Part shown: positions 16,134 through 22,206 of the stretch, piece after piece | Position numbering within the stretch: the first letter of the stretch is position 1 | Layout of the letters: each line of letters begins with the position of its first letter | NCBI GenBank assembly: GCA_934526185.1 | Contig: CAKTAA010000036.1 | Coordinates: 1 to 22,416, forward strand | Origin: an uncultured Eubacteriales bacterium | GTDB taxonomy: Bacteria; Bacillota; Clostridia; Oscillospirales; CAG-272 | Reading direction: 5' to 3' | Length of the DNA: 22,416 nucleotides | Translations under genes and position numbers: made by a program | Notes under the pieces: generated by a model | Seen by the model: only the letters and a program-made list of their open reading frames with translations | What the model was told of the DNA's origin: nothing | The model's database searches: none

Positions 16134-16397
16134 ATGCTTGCAGTAAACTACTCAACGATCCGTGAAAATCTCAAAGCATACTGCGACCGCGTAACCGATG
16201 CGGGGGAAACCGTTATCGTAACGCGGAAAGACGAAAAAAATGTTGTCATCATTAGTCTTGACGAATGGAACACCTTGCAAAAAGCGATGCACAATCTTGA
16301 ATACCTTGCGAAACTTGATTTGTCCCTCGGGCAGCTTAAAGACGGTCAAACGGTTGTGAAATCTATGGAGGAATTAGAGGGCATGGCAAATGAATAA
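16134..16397 (+). CDS. YefM/Axe-family antitoxin
   Basis: An 87-residue protein starting MLAVNYSTIRENLKAYCD. The ATG at 16134 is 9 bases after AAGGAG; the GTG at 16125 directly abuts the site and is unlikely. The N-terminal half has the Phd/YefM DNA-binding fold pattern (YSTIRENLKAYCDRVTDAGETVIVTRK, VVIISLDEWNTLQ) and the C-terminal part (LGQLKDGQTVVKSMEELEGM) is the flexible toxin-binding end. It would neutralise the toxin and repress the promoter. The stop overlaps the toxin start by 8 bases. It is opposite in strand to all phage genes. Confidence 0.9.
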   Translation: MLAVNYSTIRENLKAYCDRVTDAGETVIVTRKDEKNVVIISLDEWNTLQKAMHNLEYLAKLDLSLGQLKDGQTVVKSMEELEGMANE

Positions 16398-16653
16398 GCT
16401 AACCTTTACAGCGTTTGCGTGGAGCGAATATTTATACTGGCAATCGCAAGACAAAAAGACGCTCCGAAAAATCAATGCGCTGCTCCAAGATATCCAGCGG
16501 AGTCCCTTTTCCGGGATCGGGAAGCCGGAGGCGCTAAAGCACAGAGAGGGATGCTTTAGCAGACGGATAGACGATAAAAACAGGCTCGTTTATCTCGCAA
16601 GCGGGGACAATGACATTACTATTGTTTCGTGTAAAGGTCATTACGAAGATTAA
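16390..16653 (+). CDS. YoeB/Txe-family mRNA interferase toxin
   Basis: An 87-residue RelE-fold endoribonuclease that cuts mRNA at the ribosome. Residues expected for YoeB catalysis are present: Glu47 (KPEAL), Arg65 (KNRLVY) and the C-terminal His84-Tyr85 (GHYED). It starts MNKLTFTAFAWSEYLYW; the length matches the family. It is co-transcribed with the antitoxin and followed by a strong terminator. Nothing suggests it is inactivated. Inside a prophage it may aid maintenance or block superinfecting phage; this is inference. Confidence 0.93.
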   Translation: MNKLTFTAFAWSEYLYWQSQDKKTLRKINALLQDIQRSPFSGIGKPEALKHREGCFSRRIDDKNRLVYLASGDNDITIVSCKGHYED

Positions 16654-16657
16654 ACCG

Positions 16658-16695
16658 AGACGGAGGAAATTCAGACTGTTTCCTCCGTCTTTTTT
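16658..16695 (+). terminator. Intrinsic terminator of the toxin-antitoxin cassette
   Basis: A perfect 12-bp stem (AGACGGAGGAAA / TTTCCTCCGTCT) with a 9-base loop, followed by TTTTT at 16691-16695. It lies 4 bases after the toxin stop. Confidence 0.95.
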
Positions 16696-16751
16696 GATGC
16701 CTCACTTGCTCTGCACAGGCGCCGCTTTCGCGGTCAATCTTCTTAGTTTAC

Positions 16752-16789
16752 AGTATAGCACATATAAAGCGAACAAAACGAACAACTTT
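16752..16789 (-). promoter_or_regulatory. Promoter-like repeat B, right 34-bp direct repeat
   Basis: The 34 bases 16756-16789 match 15929-15962 exactly. The minus strand has TGC then TATACT (-10 at 16752-16757) and the two TTGTTCG units upstream. It overlaps the stop codon of the sigma-like gene. Transcription from it would run antisense to the toxin and antitoxin genes. Confidence 0.6.
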
Positions 16790-17219
16790 ACGCCCGCCTG
16801 TCCTTATTTGTACTGGCAATATATCTGTTGCATGTCATCCTCAAACTATCGGGGGTATTATTCCCAATACGTGCTGCAATCTGCGCCCAACTAAGGCCGT
16901 TTACAAAGCGAAGTGTGAAAATCTGTCTTGTCAGGCTGTCAGGAATACCCGCTATGTACCGTTCAAGACGGTTACGCTCACGAATGCATCGCCGCTGCTT
17001 GGCGGCTATAATGGCCTTCAGTTCCACAATTTCAGCCACACAGCGGGCCAAAGCGTCACCGTGACTGGGAACGTGGGGCATATTGCTTTTTCTTCGAAAA
17101 AGGTCAATATTCTGTGCTTTCGGTGAAGAGGCCATAGCCTCTAATTCCTCCAATCGGCGCTTGTTCTCTTCTATTTCACGCTTCATCCAATAAAGCTGCG
17201 AAAGCTCTTTTAAAGTCAT
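16788..17219 (-). CDS. Sigma-region-4-like phage regulator (ArpU/RinA-type position)
   Basis: A 143-residue protein starting MTLKELSQLYWMKREIE. The N-terminal half is a coiled coil (EIEENKRRLEELEAMASS). Residues about 105-138 form a sigma region-4 helix-turn-helix (FTLRFVNGLSWAQIAARIGN, then SLRMTCNRYIAS). Proteins of this kind sit between early and late modules of Firmicutes phages and activate the late operon. Residues about 40-47 (DLFRRKSN) are encoded by a copy of the dispersed repeat and look like an in-frame insertion. The gene ends in direct repeat B. Confidence 0.8.
   Translation of the reverse strand: MTLKELSQLYWMKREIEENKRRLEELEAMASSPKAQNIDLFRRKSNMPHVPSHGDALARCVAEIVELKAIIAAKQRRCIRERNRLERYIAGIPDSLTRQIFTLRFVNGLSWAQIAARIGNNTPDSLRMTCNRYIASTNKDRRA
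17081..17101 (-). repeat. Dispersed hairpin repeat, copy 5, inside the sigma-like gene
   Basis: Read in the frame LFRRKSN. It lies in the linker between the coiled coil and the MPHVPSHGD segment. One base differs from the consensus (T at 17081). Confidence 0.85.
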
Positions 17220-17245
17220 TTAGCTGCCTCTCCCTCCTCTTAATC

Positions 17246-17286
17246 TTTATCAAATGTGGCGGTACCCCCTGCTTTAGCTGTGGGGA
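17246..17286 (-). repeat. Intergenic motif shared with 18083-18124, copy 1
   Basis: Aligned to 18083-18124, about 31 of 42 columns match, including TTTA near the left end and CTTTAGC on the right (plus strand). It overlaps the last codons of the upstream gene and precedes the sigma-like gene. Confidence 0.55.
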
Positions 17287-17576
17287 GTGTCAACGTTAAA
17301 GCATTCTCTGACAGGACCTCCGCGTGTTAGATATTCGACGGTAAAAAATCTTTTTTGGGGATGGATATAGACAACAGTCGCAGCGCGTGGCTTTGCAGCA
17401 GCTTTAGTGCCGCTCAGATGACAGAACACGCGGTGTTCTGTCTTACAGTTCCGCGTTTTGCGGAACTGTTCCAAACGATAAATTGCTTTTTCTTCGAAAA
17501 AGTGTGTTAACGTTTTTATCGTTTCGTCATCCCGCAGAATATCAGAAAACACACGCACCCTCTGACCAACTTTCAT
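17274..17576 (-). CDS. Small conserved-looking protein interrupted by palindromes
   Basis: A 100-residue protein. The ATG at 17576 has GGAGGT 8 bases upstream and overlaps the MazG-like stop (ATGA), so the start is well supported. The N-terminus (MKVGQRVRVFSDILRDD) and the C-terminal part (VVYIHPQKRFFTVEYLTRGG) look like one short beta-barrel-type phage protein. Between them, residues about 25-66 are encoded by a dispersed-repeat copy and two perfect palindromes. I infer that the middle was inserted later without breaking the frame. Function unknown; no homologous family named. Confidence 0.65.
   Translation of the reverse strand: MKVGQRVRVFSDILRDDETIKTLTHFFEEKAIYRLEQFRKTRNCKTEHRVFCHLSGTKAAAKPRAATVVYIHPQKRFFTVEYLTRGGPVRECFNVDTPHS
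17420..17442. repeat. 10-bp palindrome inside the small protein gene
   Basis: Perfect arms GACAGAACAC and GTGTTCTGTC around GCG. It is part of a cluster of three inverted repeats within 82 bases inside one coding frame. Confidence 0.9.
17445..17469. repeat. Second 10-bp palindrome inside the small protein gene
   Basis: Perfect arms ACAGTTCCGC and GCGGAACTGT with loop GTTTT, 2 bases from the previous palindrome. Confidence 0.9.
17481..17501 (-). repeat. Dispersed hairpin repeat, copy 6, inside the small protein gene
   Basis: A perfect copy read in the frame FFEEKAI, adjacent to the two palindromes. Confidence 0.9.
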
Positions 17577-18046
17577 AGCCGCTTACCTCCGTGCCGATAT
17601 TGAAGGACGCGACACATGACGCTGTCGCCATCCTTCGGGCGGGATTTGTTGTATTCGTGCTTTAAACAAATCATTTCATCAACGTCCACGCTCTCCTTTG
17701 CGCACCAATCGAGGATGCGGATTATACAGTCAATCATCTCTAAAGCGACGCCCTCCGGCTTAGCATCGCGATATTTGCAGGGCTCCTTGCAATCGCTTTT
17801 TTTGAAGCAAACAGTGCAGTCCCATTCGTCCGCAGGATTGCAGATACCGTAATCGGCAAGAGCATCTTTGCAGGCGTACCAGAGAAGCGGCCGGCCGGCT
17901 CTGTTTTCCTCAAAGGCCTCGGAGATCTCGCTGTGACACAAAGCCGCAATTTCCCCAAAGCTGCGGCCGTCATCCCACCAGCCATGCGCAACGGCGTTTT
18001 CGTGTATCTCTTTTGCCCATTCGTTGAATTTCTTTTTTGACGTCAT
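17573..18046 (-). CDS. MazG-like NTP pyrophosphohydrolase with Cys cluster
   Basis: A 157-residue protein starting MTSKKKFNEWAKEIHENA; GGAGG is 8 bases upstream. It shows the E-x2-E and E-x2-D metal-binding motifs of all-alpha NTP pyrophosphatases: Glu40/Glu43 (HSEISEAFEE) and Glu103/Asp106 (ALEMIDCIIRILD). These enzymes hydrolyse nucleotide triphosphates, often dUTP or abnormal NTPs, in the cytoplasm. Between the two motifs is an insertion with Cys69, Cys77, Cys80, Cys86 and Cys90, which may bind zinc. It lies between the replication and regulatory genes. Substrate cannot be told. Confidence 0.75.
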   Translation of the reverse strand: MTSKKKFNEWAKEIHENAVAHGWWDDGRSFGEIAALCHSEISEAFEENRAGRPLLWYACKDALADYGICNPADEWDCTVCFKKSDCKEPCKYRDAKPEGVALEMIDCIIRILDWCAKESVDVDEMICLKHEYNKSRPKDGDSVMCRVLQYRHGGKRL

Positions 18047-18082
18047 ATTTAAACCTCCAGTTTCATTTCATGATTTCATTGA

Positions 18083-18124
18083 TTTACCAAACGTGCCGTA
18101 AAGCCCTGCCTTTAGCCGTGATGA
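18083..18124 (-). repeat. Intergenic motif shared with 17246-17286, copy 2
   Basis: Matches the copy upstream of the sigma-like gene. It lies between the MazG-like gene and the dispersed repeat at 18124, in the leader before a gene with a GGAGG site. Confidence 0.55.
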
Positions 18125-18144
18125 ATTGCTTATTCTTCGAAAAA
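18124..18144 (-). repeat. Dispersed hairpin repeat, copy 7
   Basis: One base differs from the consensus. It abuts the stop codon of the replication protein gene at 18145. Confidence 0.85.
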
Positions 18145-19158
18145 TCAAAGAATACCGGCCCTGCTGAGTTCAAAGGCATAAAAATCGGACGGCGTACGAA
18201 TACCTCTTTTCCGGAATCGTCTGAAAACGCCGTGAAGATAGGCGAGATCGGAATGGCCGGCTTCCGCCGCAGCTTTAAACGCCAGCGTCAGCAGCTCCAC
18301 ATCATCCTCGGAAAGCCTGAAGCTGTCACCGCTTGAGTACAGCGAAAAGCGAAGCAGGCTGAATAGAGACAGACGGTCAAAGTGCGAGGGTATACGGCCG
18401 AAAAAGCGCTGGAACAGAATGTCCGCTGTTTGACGGAATCTGAGCCGCGTATCCTCCGGCAGGCCGGATAGCTCCTTCTCCAGCCGGTCAAAACCGCAGG
18501 CCGCTTCGATAACGCTGACCGCCGAATCCCCGTCTTCTCGCTCCTCGCGCGCGCACGCGTCACCACCACCACCACAATATTTTTCTTTGTCTTTTTTCTT
18601 TTCTTCTTCTTTTTCTTTTTTGCTTCTTTTTTCTTTTTCTTCTTCTTTGCTTTTTTCTATTTCTTTTTTGCATTCGTTTCCGTGGTTGAAAGTGTGGTTG
18701 TTTTCGTGGTTATTTCTGTGGTTGTTCGGCTTGTTTTCGAAATCCCGCAGGCCCTGAAAACATTGAGCATTTTGCACTTTTTTCTGTGGTTGTTTTTGTG
18801 GTTGTTTCCGTGGTTGGAAGCGTGGTTGGAAGCGTGGTTGTTTCTGAAAATCACAGTCATAATCAATGACCGAAAAAACCGTAAAACCGGTATATTTTGT
18901 CACAGCGATTTTATTCGCCGAAATGAGGACGGAAAGAGCCGTCCGAAATTCCTGTCTGGTCAGATTCAGTATTCTGGCCAAATCCTTTTCTGTCTTCGGC
19001 ACGGATCCCCTCGGAATCTCGACACCGTCTTTCCGCCCCGGTCTCTTGAAGGCAGAGAGGAGCAGATAATCAAAGAGCCTGAGCGCGTTTGCTTTTTTGG
19101 GATCCAGCAGGATATCGCTTTTCAAAAAGCTGTCGGCATGCTTTGTCCATGAGGCCAT
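18145..19158 (-). CDS. Winged-helix replication protein with repetitive linker
   Basis: A 337-residue protein with AAGGAG before the ATG at 19158. Residues about 1-100 form a winged-helix domain typical of phage replication initiators (GVEIPRGSVPKTEKDLARIL, NLTRQEFRTALSVLI). Residues about 105-195 are a low-complexity linker: Gln/Pro repeats, then Asn/His repeats, then Lys/Glu. The C-terminal part (SHFDRLSLFSLLRFSLYS, LLTLAFKAAAEAGHSDLAYLHGVFRRF) is helical and resembles DnaD/helicase-loader regions. It would bind the origin and recruit helicase; exact type is inference. The linker DNA holds two 12-bp-period arrays read in different frames. Confidence 0.72.
   Translation of the reverse strand: MASWTKHADSFLKSDILLDPKKANALRLFDYLLLSAFKRPGRKDGVEIPRGSVPKTEKDLARILNLTRQEFRTALSVLISANKIAVTKYTGFTVFSVIDYDCDFQKQPRFQPRFQPRKQPQKQPQKKVQNAQCFQGLRDFENKPNNHRNNHENNHTFNHGNECKKEIEKSKEEEKEKRSKKEKEEEKKKDKEKYCGGGGDACAREEREDGDSAVSVIEAACGFDRLEKELSGLPEDTRLRFRQTADILFQRFFGRIPSHFDRLSLFSLLRFSLYSSGDSFRLSEDDVELLTLAFKAAAEAGHSDLAYLHGVFRRFRKRGIRTPSDFYAFELSRAGIL
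18682..18723. repeat. 12-bp minisatellite array 1 in the replication gene
   Basis: GTGGTT recurs at 18682, 18694, 18706 and 18718. It encodes the Asn/His linker on the minus strand. Confidence 0.9.
18786..18839. repeat. 12-bp minisatellite array 2 in the replication gene
   Basis: GTGGTT recurs at 18786, 18798, 18810, 18822 and 18834. The offset to array 1 is 68 bases, which is 2 mod 3, so the same motif is read as Gln/Pro instead of Asn/His. Confidence 0.9.
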
Positions 19159-19162
19159 ACCT

Positions 19163-19435
19163 TCACTCCTTTTTCATCCCGATGCCGAACAGCTCGTCAA
19201 GTTCCTTTCTCAAGGCCTCCGCGTTCTCCCGCCAGCCGTCCGCCTGCGGCGCTGCCGCCGCTTTCGCATAAAGCGCCAGATACCAGCGGAGGTACCGCTC
19301 GGCAACCTTGACGTCACAGAGCTGGGGCGAATCCTCCAGCGCCTTTTTGGCGGAATTGATACAAAGCCACATAGCCGCCCTTGTACCTACCGATTCTTCA
19401 AGCAGCGTTAAATATTCTTCCGTATCTATATTCAT
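19163..19435 (-). CDS. Hypothetical 90-residue early protein
   Basis: A helical protein starting MNIDTEEYLTLLEESVGTRA. GGAGG lies 7 bases upstream; it overlaps the Cys-rich gene by 4 bases and ends 4 bases before the replication protein. It contains an Ala-rich helical middle (RYLRWYLALYAKAAAAP) and a charged C-terminus. No family, signal or membrane segment is recognised. Confidence 0.7.
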   Translation of the reverse strand: MNIDTEEYLTLLEESVGTRAAMWLCINSAKKALEDSPQLCDVKVAERYLRWYLALYAKAAAAPQADGWRENAEALRKELDELFGIGMKKE

Positions 19436-19632
19436 GCCATATCCTCCAATTTCACTTTGTCAAGCCGTTTCAGCACGCATTCTGCACACAGCTCTTCGCC
19501 GTCAAAGCAGTACAGCTCCTCCGGCTCTTCGCCGCATATGTCGCAGATAAGGCGTGTCACCCTGTAATTTGGGCACGCGTCCCCGATACAGGGAAGACCG
19601 CAGCGCACGCATCCGGATTCCTTTCTTGTCAT
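19432..19632 (-). CDS. Small Cys-rich (zinc-ribbon-like) protein
   Basis: A 66-residue protein starting MTRKESGCVRCGLPCIG at 19632, preceded by AGGGGG. It has two Cys clusters: C-x2-C-x3-C-x4-C near the N-terminus and C-x2-C ... C-x6-C-x2-C (CDICGEE, YCFDGEELCAEC). This suggests two zinc sites. The frame is open further upstream to 19758 but lacks a ribosome site and runs through the palindromic block, so the shorter start is chosen. Function unknown. Confidence 0.7.
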   Translation of the reverse strand: MTRKESGCVRCGLPCIGDACPNYRVTRLICDICGEEPEELYCFDGEELCAECVLKRLDKVKLEDMA

Positions 19633-19646
19633 GATAATCCCCCTTT

Positions 19647-19681
19647 GAACTACGCGCCGCCTCCCGGCGTCGCCGTAGTTC
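19647..19681. repeat. Palindrome sharing GAACTACG arms with the terS leader
   Basis: GAACTACG (19647-19654) and CGTAGTTC (19674-19681) are the outer arms; an inner 5-bp GC hairpin (CGCCG/CGGCG) lies at 19655-19669. It is just upstream of the Cys-rich gene's ribosome site. Confidence 0.8.
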
Positions 19682-19697
19682 TGAGCAGTTTCGCCCT

Positions 19698-19721
19698 CAC
19701 GCCCGAAAAGGATAGGGCGTG
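19698..19721. repeat. 7-bp inverted repeat beside the GAACTACG palindrome
   Basis: Arms CACGCCC and GGGCGTG with a 10-base loop. With the neighbouring palindrome it makes the 19640-19725 block strongly structured. Confidence 0.75.
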
Positions 19722-19779
19722 TTTCGGCTAACGCCAAAACCGGTTGAAACTGCCGCATGATTTAAATTTCGTACTAAGT

Positions 19780-20235
19780 TTAAAGCTGTATCGTGGTTCG
19801 GAGCAGCCGTGCAATCTCCTCACCGGTCCGGCGCTTGTCGCAGAACAGGAATTCGACGCCGTAGCTGATATGTACTTTGTAAATGCGATCCATGAGTTCC
19901 CGGCCCCCAAAGGGTGAAAACCGGCTTCTCCAGTTCCCGACATCCCGAATAGATTTGACCGCGCCGCCGTGTTCGCAGAGGATGATCAGCTTCACCCCCG
20001 TTTCTTTTGCGCGCCGGATTTCCCGAAAGAAGCGTCCCCTGTCGCCGGAGGTGAGATTTACGCACAGCTCGTCAAGGTTCTGCTTCCGGTCAACCGCTAT
20101 CCGAGGATTTTCAGGATTCATATAATCCCCGACATTCAGCTTGGCCGTGAAGTGCTCAATTCCGTTTTGGTCAAAGTAGGAAACAATGCGCCTGATGGCG
20201 TGCGGCTTCTCCCGACTGTCAATTTGAATGGTCAT
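19780..20235 (-). CDS. ERCC4-type nuclease
   Basis: A 151-residue protein starting MTIQIDSREKPHAIRRIV at 20235; AAGGAG is 6 bases upstream. It has the ERCC4/XPF-like PD-(D/E)XK pattern: DSRE near residue 7, the GDY motif, VDRK (AVDRKQNLDEL) as the catalytic Asp/Lys region, and DRGRFFRE downstream. In phages this small nuclease is thought to cut branched DNA during recombination. It lies between SSB and the Cys-rich protein gene. Confidence 0.83.
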   Translation of the reverse strand: MTIQIDSREKPHAIRRIVSYFDQNGIEHFTAKLNVGDYMNPENPRIAVDRKQNLDELCVNLTSGDRGRFFREIRRAKETGVKLIILCEHGGAVKSIRDVGNWRSRFSPFGGRELMDRIYKVHISYGVEFLFCDKRRTGEEIARLLRTTIQL

Positions 20236-20267
20236 GACGGTCTCCTTCCTTGTATTCCTCATATTCC

Positions 20268-20666
20268 TCAGAACGGCAGATCGTCATCGTCCGCGAGCTC
20301 CTGCAGCCCGTCCGCCGGAGCTTTATACGCAGGTTCTGCGGCCTGTTTTGCGGAGGTATTCGGCCCGCAGAATTCAGCGCGTGAACCCTGAAGCTCCCAG
20401 ACTGTCCGGTTGTTTCCTTCCTTGTCCTGGTACTTCCGGCTCTGCATCTCGCCGGACACTAAAATCTCCTGTCCCTTTTTAAAGTATTTTGAAACGAATT
20501 CCGCGCCCTGCCGCCAGAATACGCAGTCAAAAAAATCCGCCTGATTCTCTTCCTTGGAATAAGATCGGTTTACAGCCACCGTGACCGTGCAGACCGGAAC
20601 ATTGCTCTGTGTGCTCTTCAGCTCCGGATCCCTTGTAAGCCGTCCTTTGATTACGATACTGTTCAT
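20268..20666 (-). CDS. ssb: Single-stranded DNA-binding protein
   Basis: A 132-residue SSB starting MNSIVIKGRLTRDPELK. The OB-fold region includes ADFFDCVFWRQGAEF and KKGQEILVSGEMQSRKYQ. The C-terminus ends in the acidic tip DDDDLPF used to recruit partners. It overlaps the recT-like stop by 4 bases. It would coat replication and recombination intermediates and work with the RecT-like annealase. Confidence 0.95.
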   Translation of the reverse strand: MNSIVIKGRLTRDPELKSTQSNVPVCTVTVAVNRSYSKEENQADFFDCVFWRQGAEFVSKYFKKGQEILVSGEMQSRKYQDKEGNNRTVWELQGSRAEFCGPNTSAKQAAEPAYKAPADGLQELADDDDLPF

Positions 20667-21367
20667 TTTGTCTCCTCCGCTCCCGACAGCACGGAATCCA
20701 GCGCCGCCGTCAGAGAACCGGCTTCGCCTGCAGCTCTGCTTTTGCCGGAAAGGGCAGCGCTTTGAATATCATCAGCTTCTTCCGCGGTCTGACACCCCAT
20801 CAGCAAATCCGGACAGTAAACTCTTGCGAAAAAAGCGGAGGCGCGGTATGCCAGCATCAAATCCGTCATGTTCCGCCACTTCGGATTAGATGTCCACCCT
20901 TCTGCTTTAGCCATTCCTACTGTCACATGCACTCCCTCGACAGCTTCGCCGTCCGCGCCCCGTACAGCGCTTATATAGCAGCCTCTGCTGTCTGTTCCTA
21001 TCTCGCCGCAATATACGTGCTTTACATCACGAAAGCGCGCCGAAGCTTTTATGATAGCCATACAGGCTTGACCGCTCCACGACGGCTTCCCCTTGACTAC
21101 ATATAGGTTCTGCATAACCATCAGAGGACTGACGCCAATACGGGAGGCCATGTCAAAAGCAATCATACAATCCTCCGGTTTGTTCTGATAGTTTTGAGGA
21201 ACGAGCTGTGATTTTGCCAGCATAGCCGCGACACGCGCCATATGATTGAATCTGTTTTTGTCCATCCAATTTTCAAGGGCGGGGCACTCACCCGCCGGAA
21301 CTATCTCGTTTGCCGCCCCCAAAGCTTCATGCGTTTGTAAGTGCTGCTGCTTTACCTGATTTTCCAT
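20663..21367 (-). CDS. recT: RecT-family annealase
   Basis: A 234-residue protein. The core has MARVAAMLAKSQLVPQNYQ, CMIAFDMASRIGVSPLMVMQNLYVV and GKPSWSGQACMAIIKASARF, typical of RecT. The C-terminus is variable and ends acidic. It anneals single strands and acts with the exonuclease encoded just upstream. The start overlaps the exonuclease stop by 1 base (TAATG). Confidence 0.9.
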   Translation of the reverse strand: MENQVKQQHLQTHEALGAANEIVPAGECPALENWMDKNRFNHMARVAAMLAKSQLVPQNYQNKPEDCMIAFDMASRIGVSPLMVMQNLYVVKGKPSWSGQACMAIIKASARFRDVKHVYCGEIGTDSRGCYISAVRGADGEAVEGVHVTVGMAKAEGWTSNPKWRNMTDLMLAYRASAFFARVYCPDLLMGCQTAEEADDIQSAALSGKSRAAGEAGSLTAALDSVLSGAEETK

Positions 21368-22206
21368 TATTCATATTCCTTTCTAAGATAGTTTGGAAGC
21401 GAAAGGTTTCCGATCATGCCGAAGGGCCCCTCATAGCCGTACCAGTTCCCTGAAAGCCTACAATCGTGATAGATGCCAATCAGTTCCCGGAAGGTATCCT
21501 CTCCGTGCTGCAGAAAGAGCTCGTCCGCCTGCAGCAGATTGACCGCATAGGGCGGCTCCTTTTCGACGCATAGGAAGATAAAATCGCAGGATACGCCGCT
21601 GCAGCGCCGCACGCCCTCGGTATACATGGCCGCCTGCATGGTGTAGCCGTATTTGACGGCATCCCTTGCAAACGCATCAGCAGAGGCGTCCGCGCAGGTC
21701 TTGATGTCGGCTATAATGTGTGTCTCCCCAGCGTCGAAAAGGATGTCCGGCCGACATTTGCAGTCCTCGCCGGTCAGCTCGTCCGTCCAGAAAAAGGAGA
21801 GCTCATGACGGCTTTTCGAAATGAGCGCCGCAGCGTATTTGTTCCGCATCACGCTTTCGGCCATTGCCTGAATGGTTTGTAAATCCTTGGCGCAGATGAG
21901 ATCTTTTCCCGCATGAATCGCCGAAAATGCTTCCCATTCCTCTTTACCCGCCTTTGTTCTCCTGTTCAGCTCCGGCATATTGTTTTTTCTTCGAAAAACG
22001 GCGTATTCCTCTTCGAAGCTCTCCGGTTCCAGCAGATACTTGTGGAAAGCCCCTCCGAAGATGAGGGACGGCGTTTTCGGAGAAGGATTGTCCATGGCAT
22101 ACCGGAATTTCTGCGGGGATACACCTATATGGAATAAGTCCGAACGGCTAATCGCCGCCTTCGCTCGGTATTCCGCGTTTGTCATCACAATGCCGCCATC
22201 TATCAT
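21367..22206 (-). CDS. RecE-like PD-(D/E)XK exonuclease
   Basis: A 279-residue nuclease of the exodeoxyribonuclease VIII-type group found before recT. Motifs include HIGVSPQKFRYAMDNPS, LIFGGAFHKYLLEP (GxxxH), the catalytic C-R-P-D-I-L (CRPDILFDAGETHIIADIKT, giving Asp and IADIKT as the D...xDxK core) and YTMQAAMYTEGV. It would resect DNA ends for RecT. The ATG at 22206 has AGGGGAG 7 bases upstream; a later ATG (22185) is possible. Residues about 70-78 (FRRKNN) come from a dispersed repeat copy in the loop before LNRRTKAGK. Confidence 0.87.
   Translation of the reverse strand: MIDGGIVMTNAEYRAKAAISRSDLFHIGVSPQKFRYAMDNPSPKTPSLIFGGAFHKYLLEPESFEEEYAVFRRKNNMPELNRRTKAGKEEWEAFSAIHAGKDLICAKDLQTIQAMAESVMRNKYAAALISKSRHELSFFWTDELTGEDCKCRPDILFDAGETHIIADIKTCADASADAFARDAVKYGYTMQAAMYTEGVRRCSGVSCDFIFLCVEKEPPYAVNLLQADELFLQHGEDTFRELIGIYHDCRLSGNWYGYEGPFGMIGNLSLPNYLRKEYE
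21978..21998 (-). repeat. Dispersed hairpin repeat, copy 8, inside the exonuclease gene
   Basis: Differs from the consensus at two bases. Read in the frame FRRKNN, the same frame as in the sigma-like gene. Confidence 0.85.

Noticed and set aside
16658..16695. Terminator acting for both directions
   Set aside because: The T tract is present only for the plus strand; the minus strand lacks one.
18657..18866. An alternate-frame ORF (Asn/His rich) in the replication gene
   Set aside because: It arises from the 12-bp repeat being open in several frames and has no ribosome site.
19633..19758. An upstream extension of the Cys-rich gene to an ATG at 19758
   Set aside because: No ribosome site at that ATG, and the extension runs through palindromes; the shorter start with AGGGGG is better.
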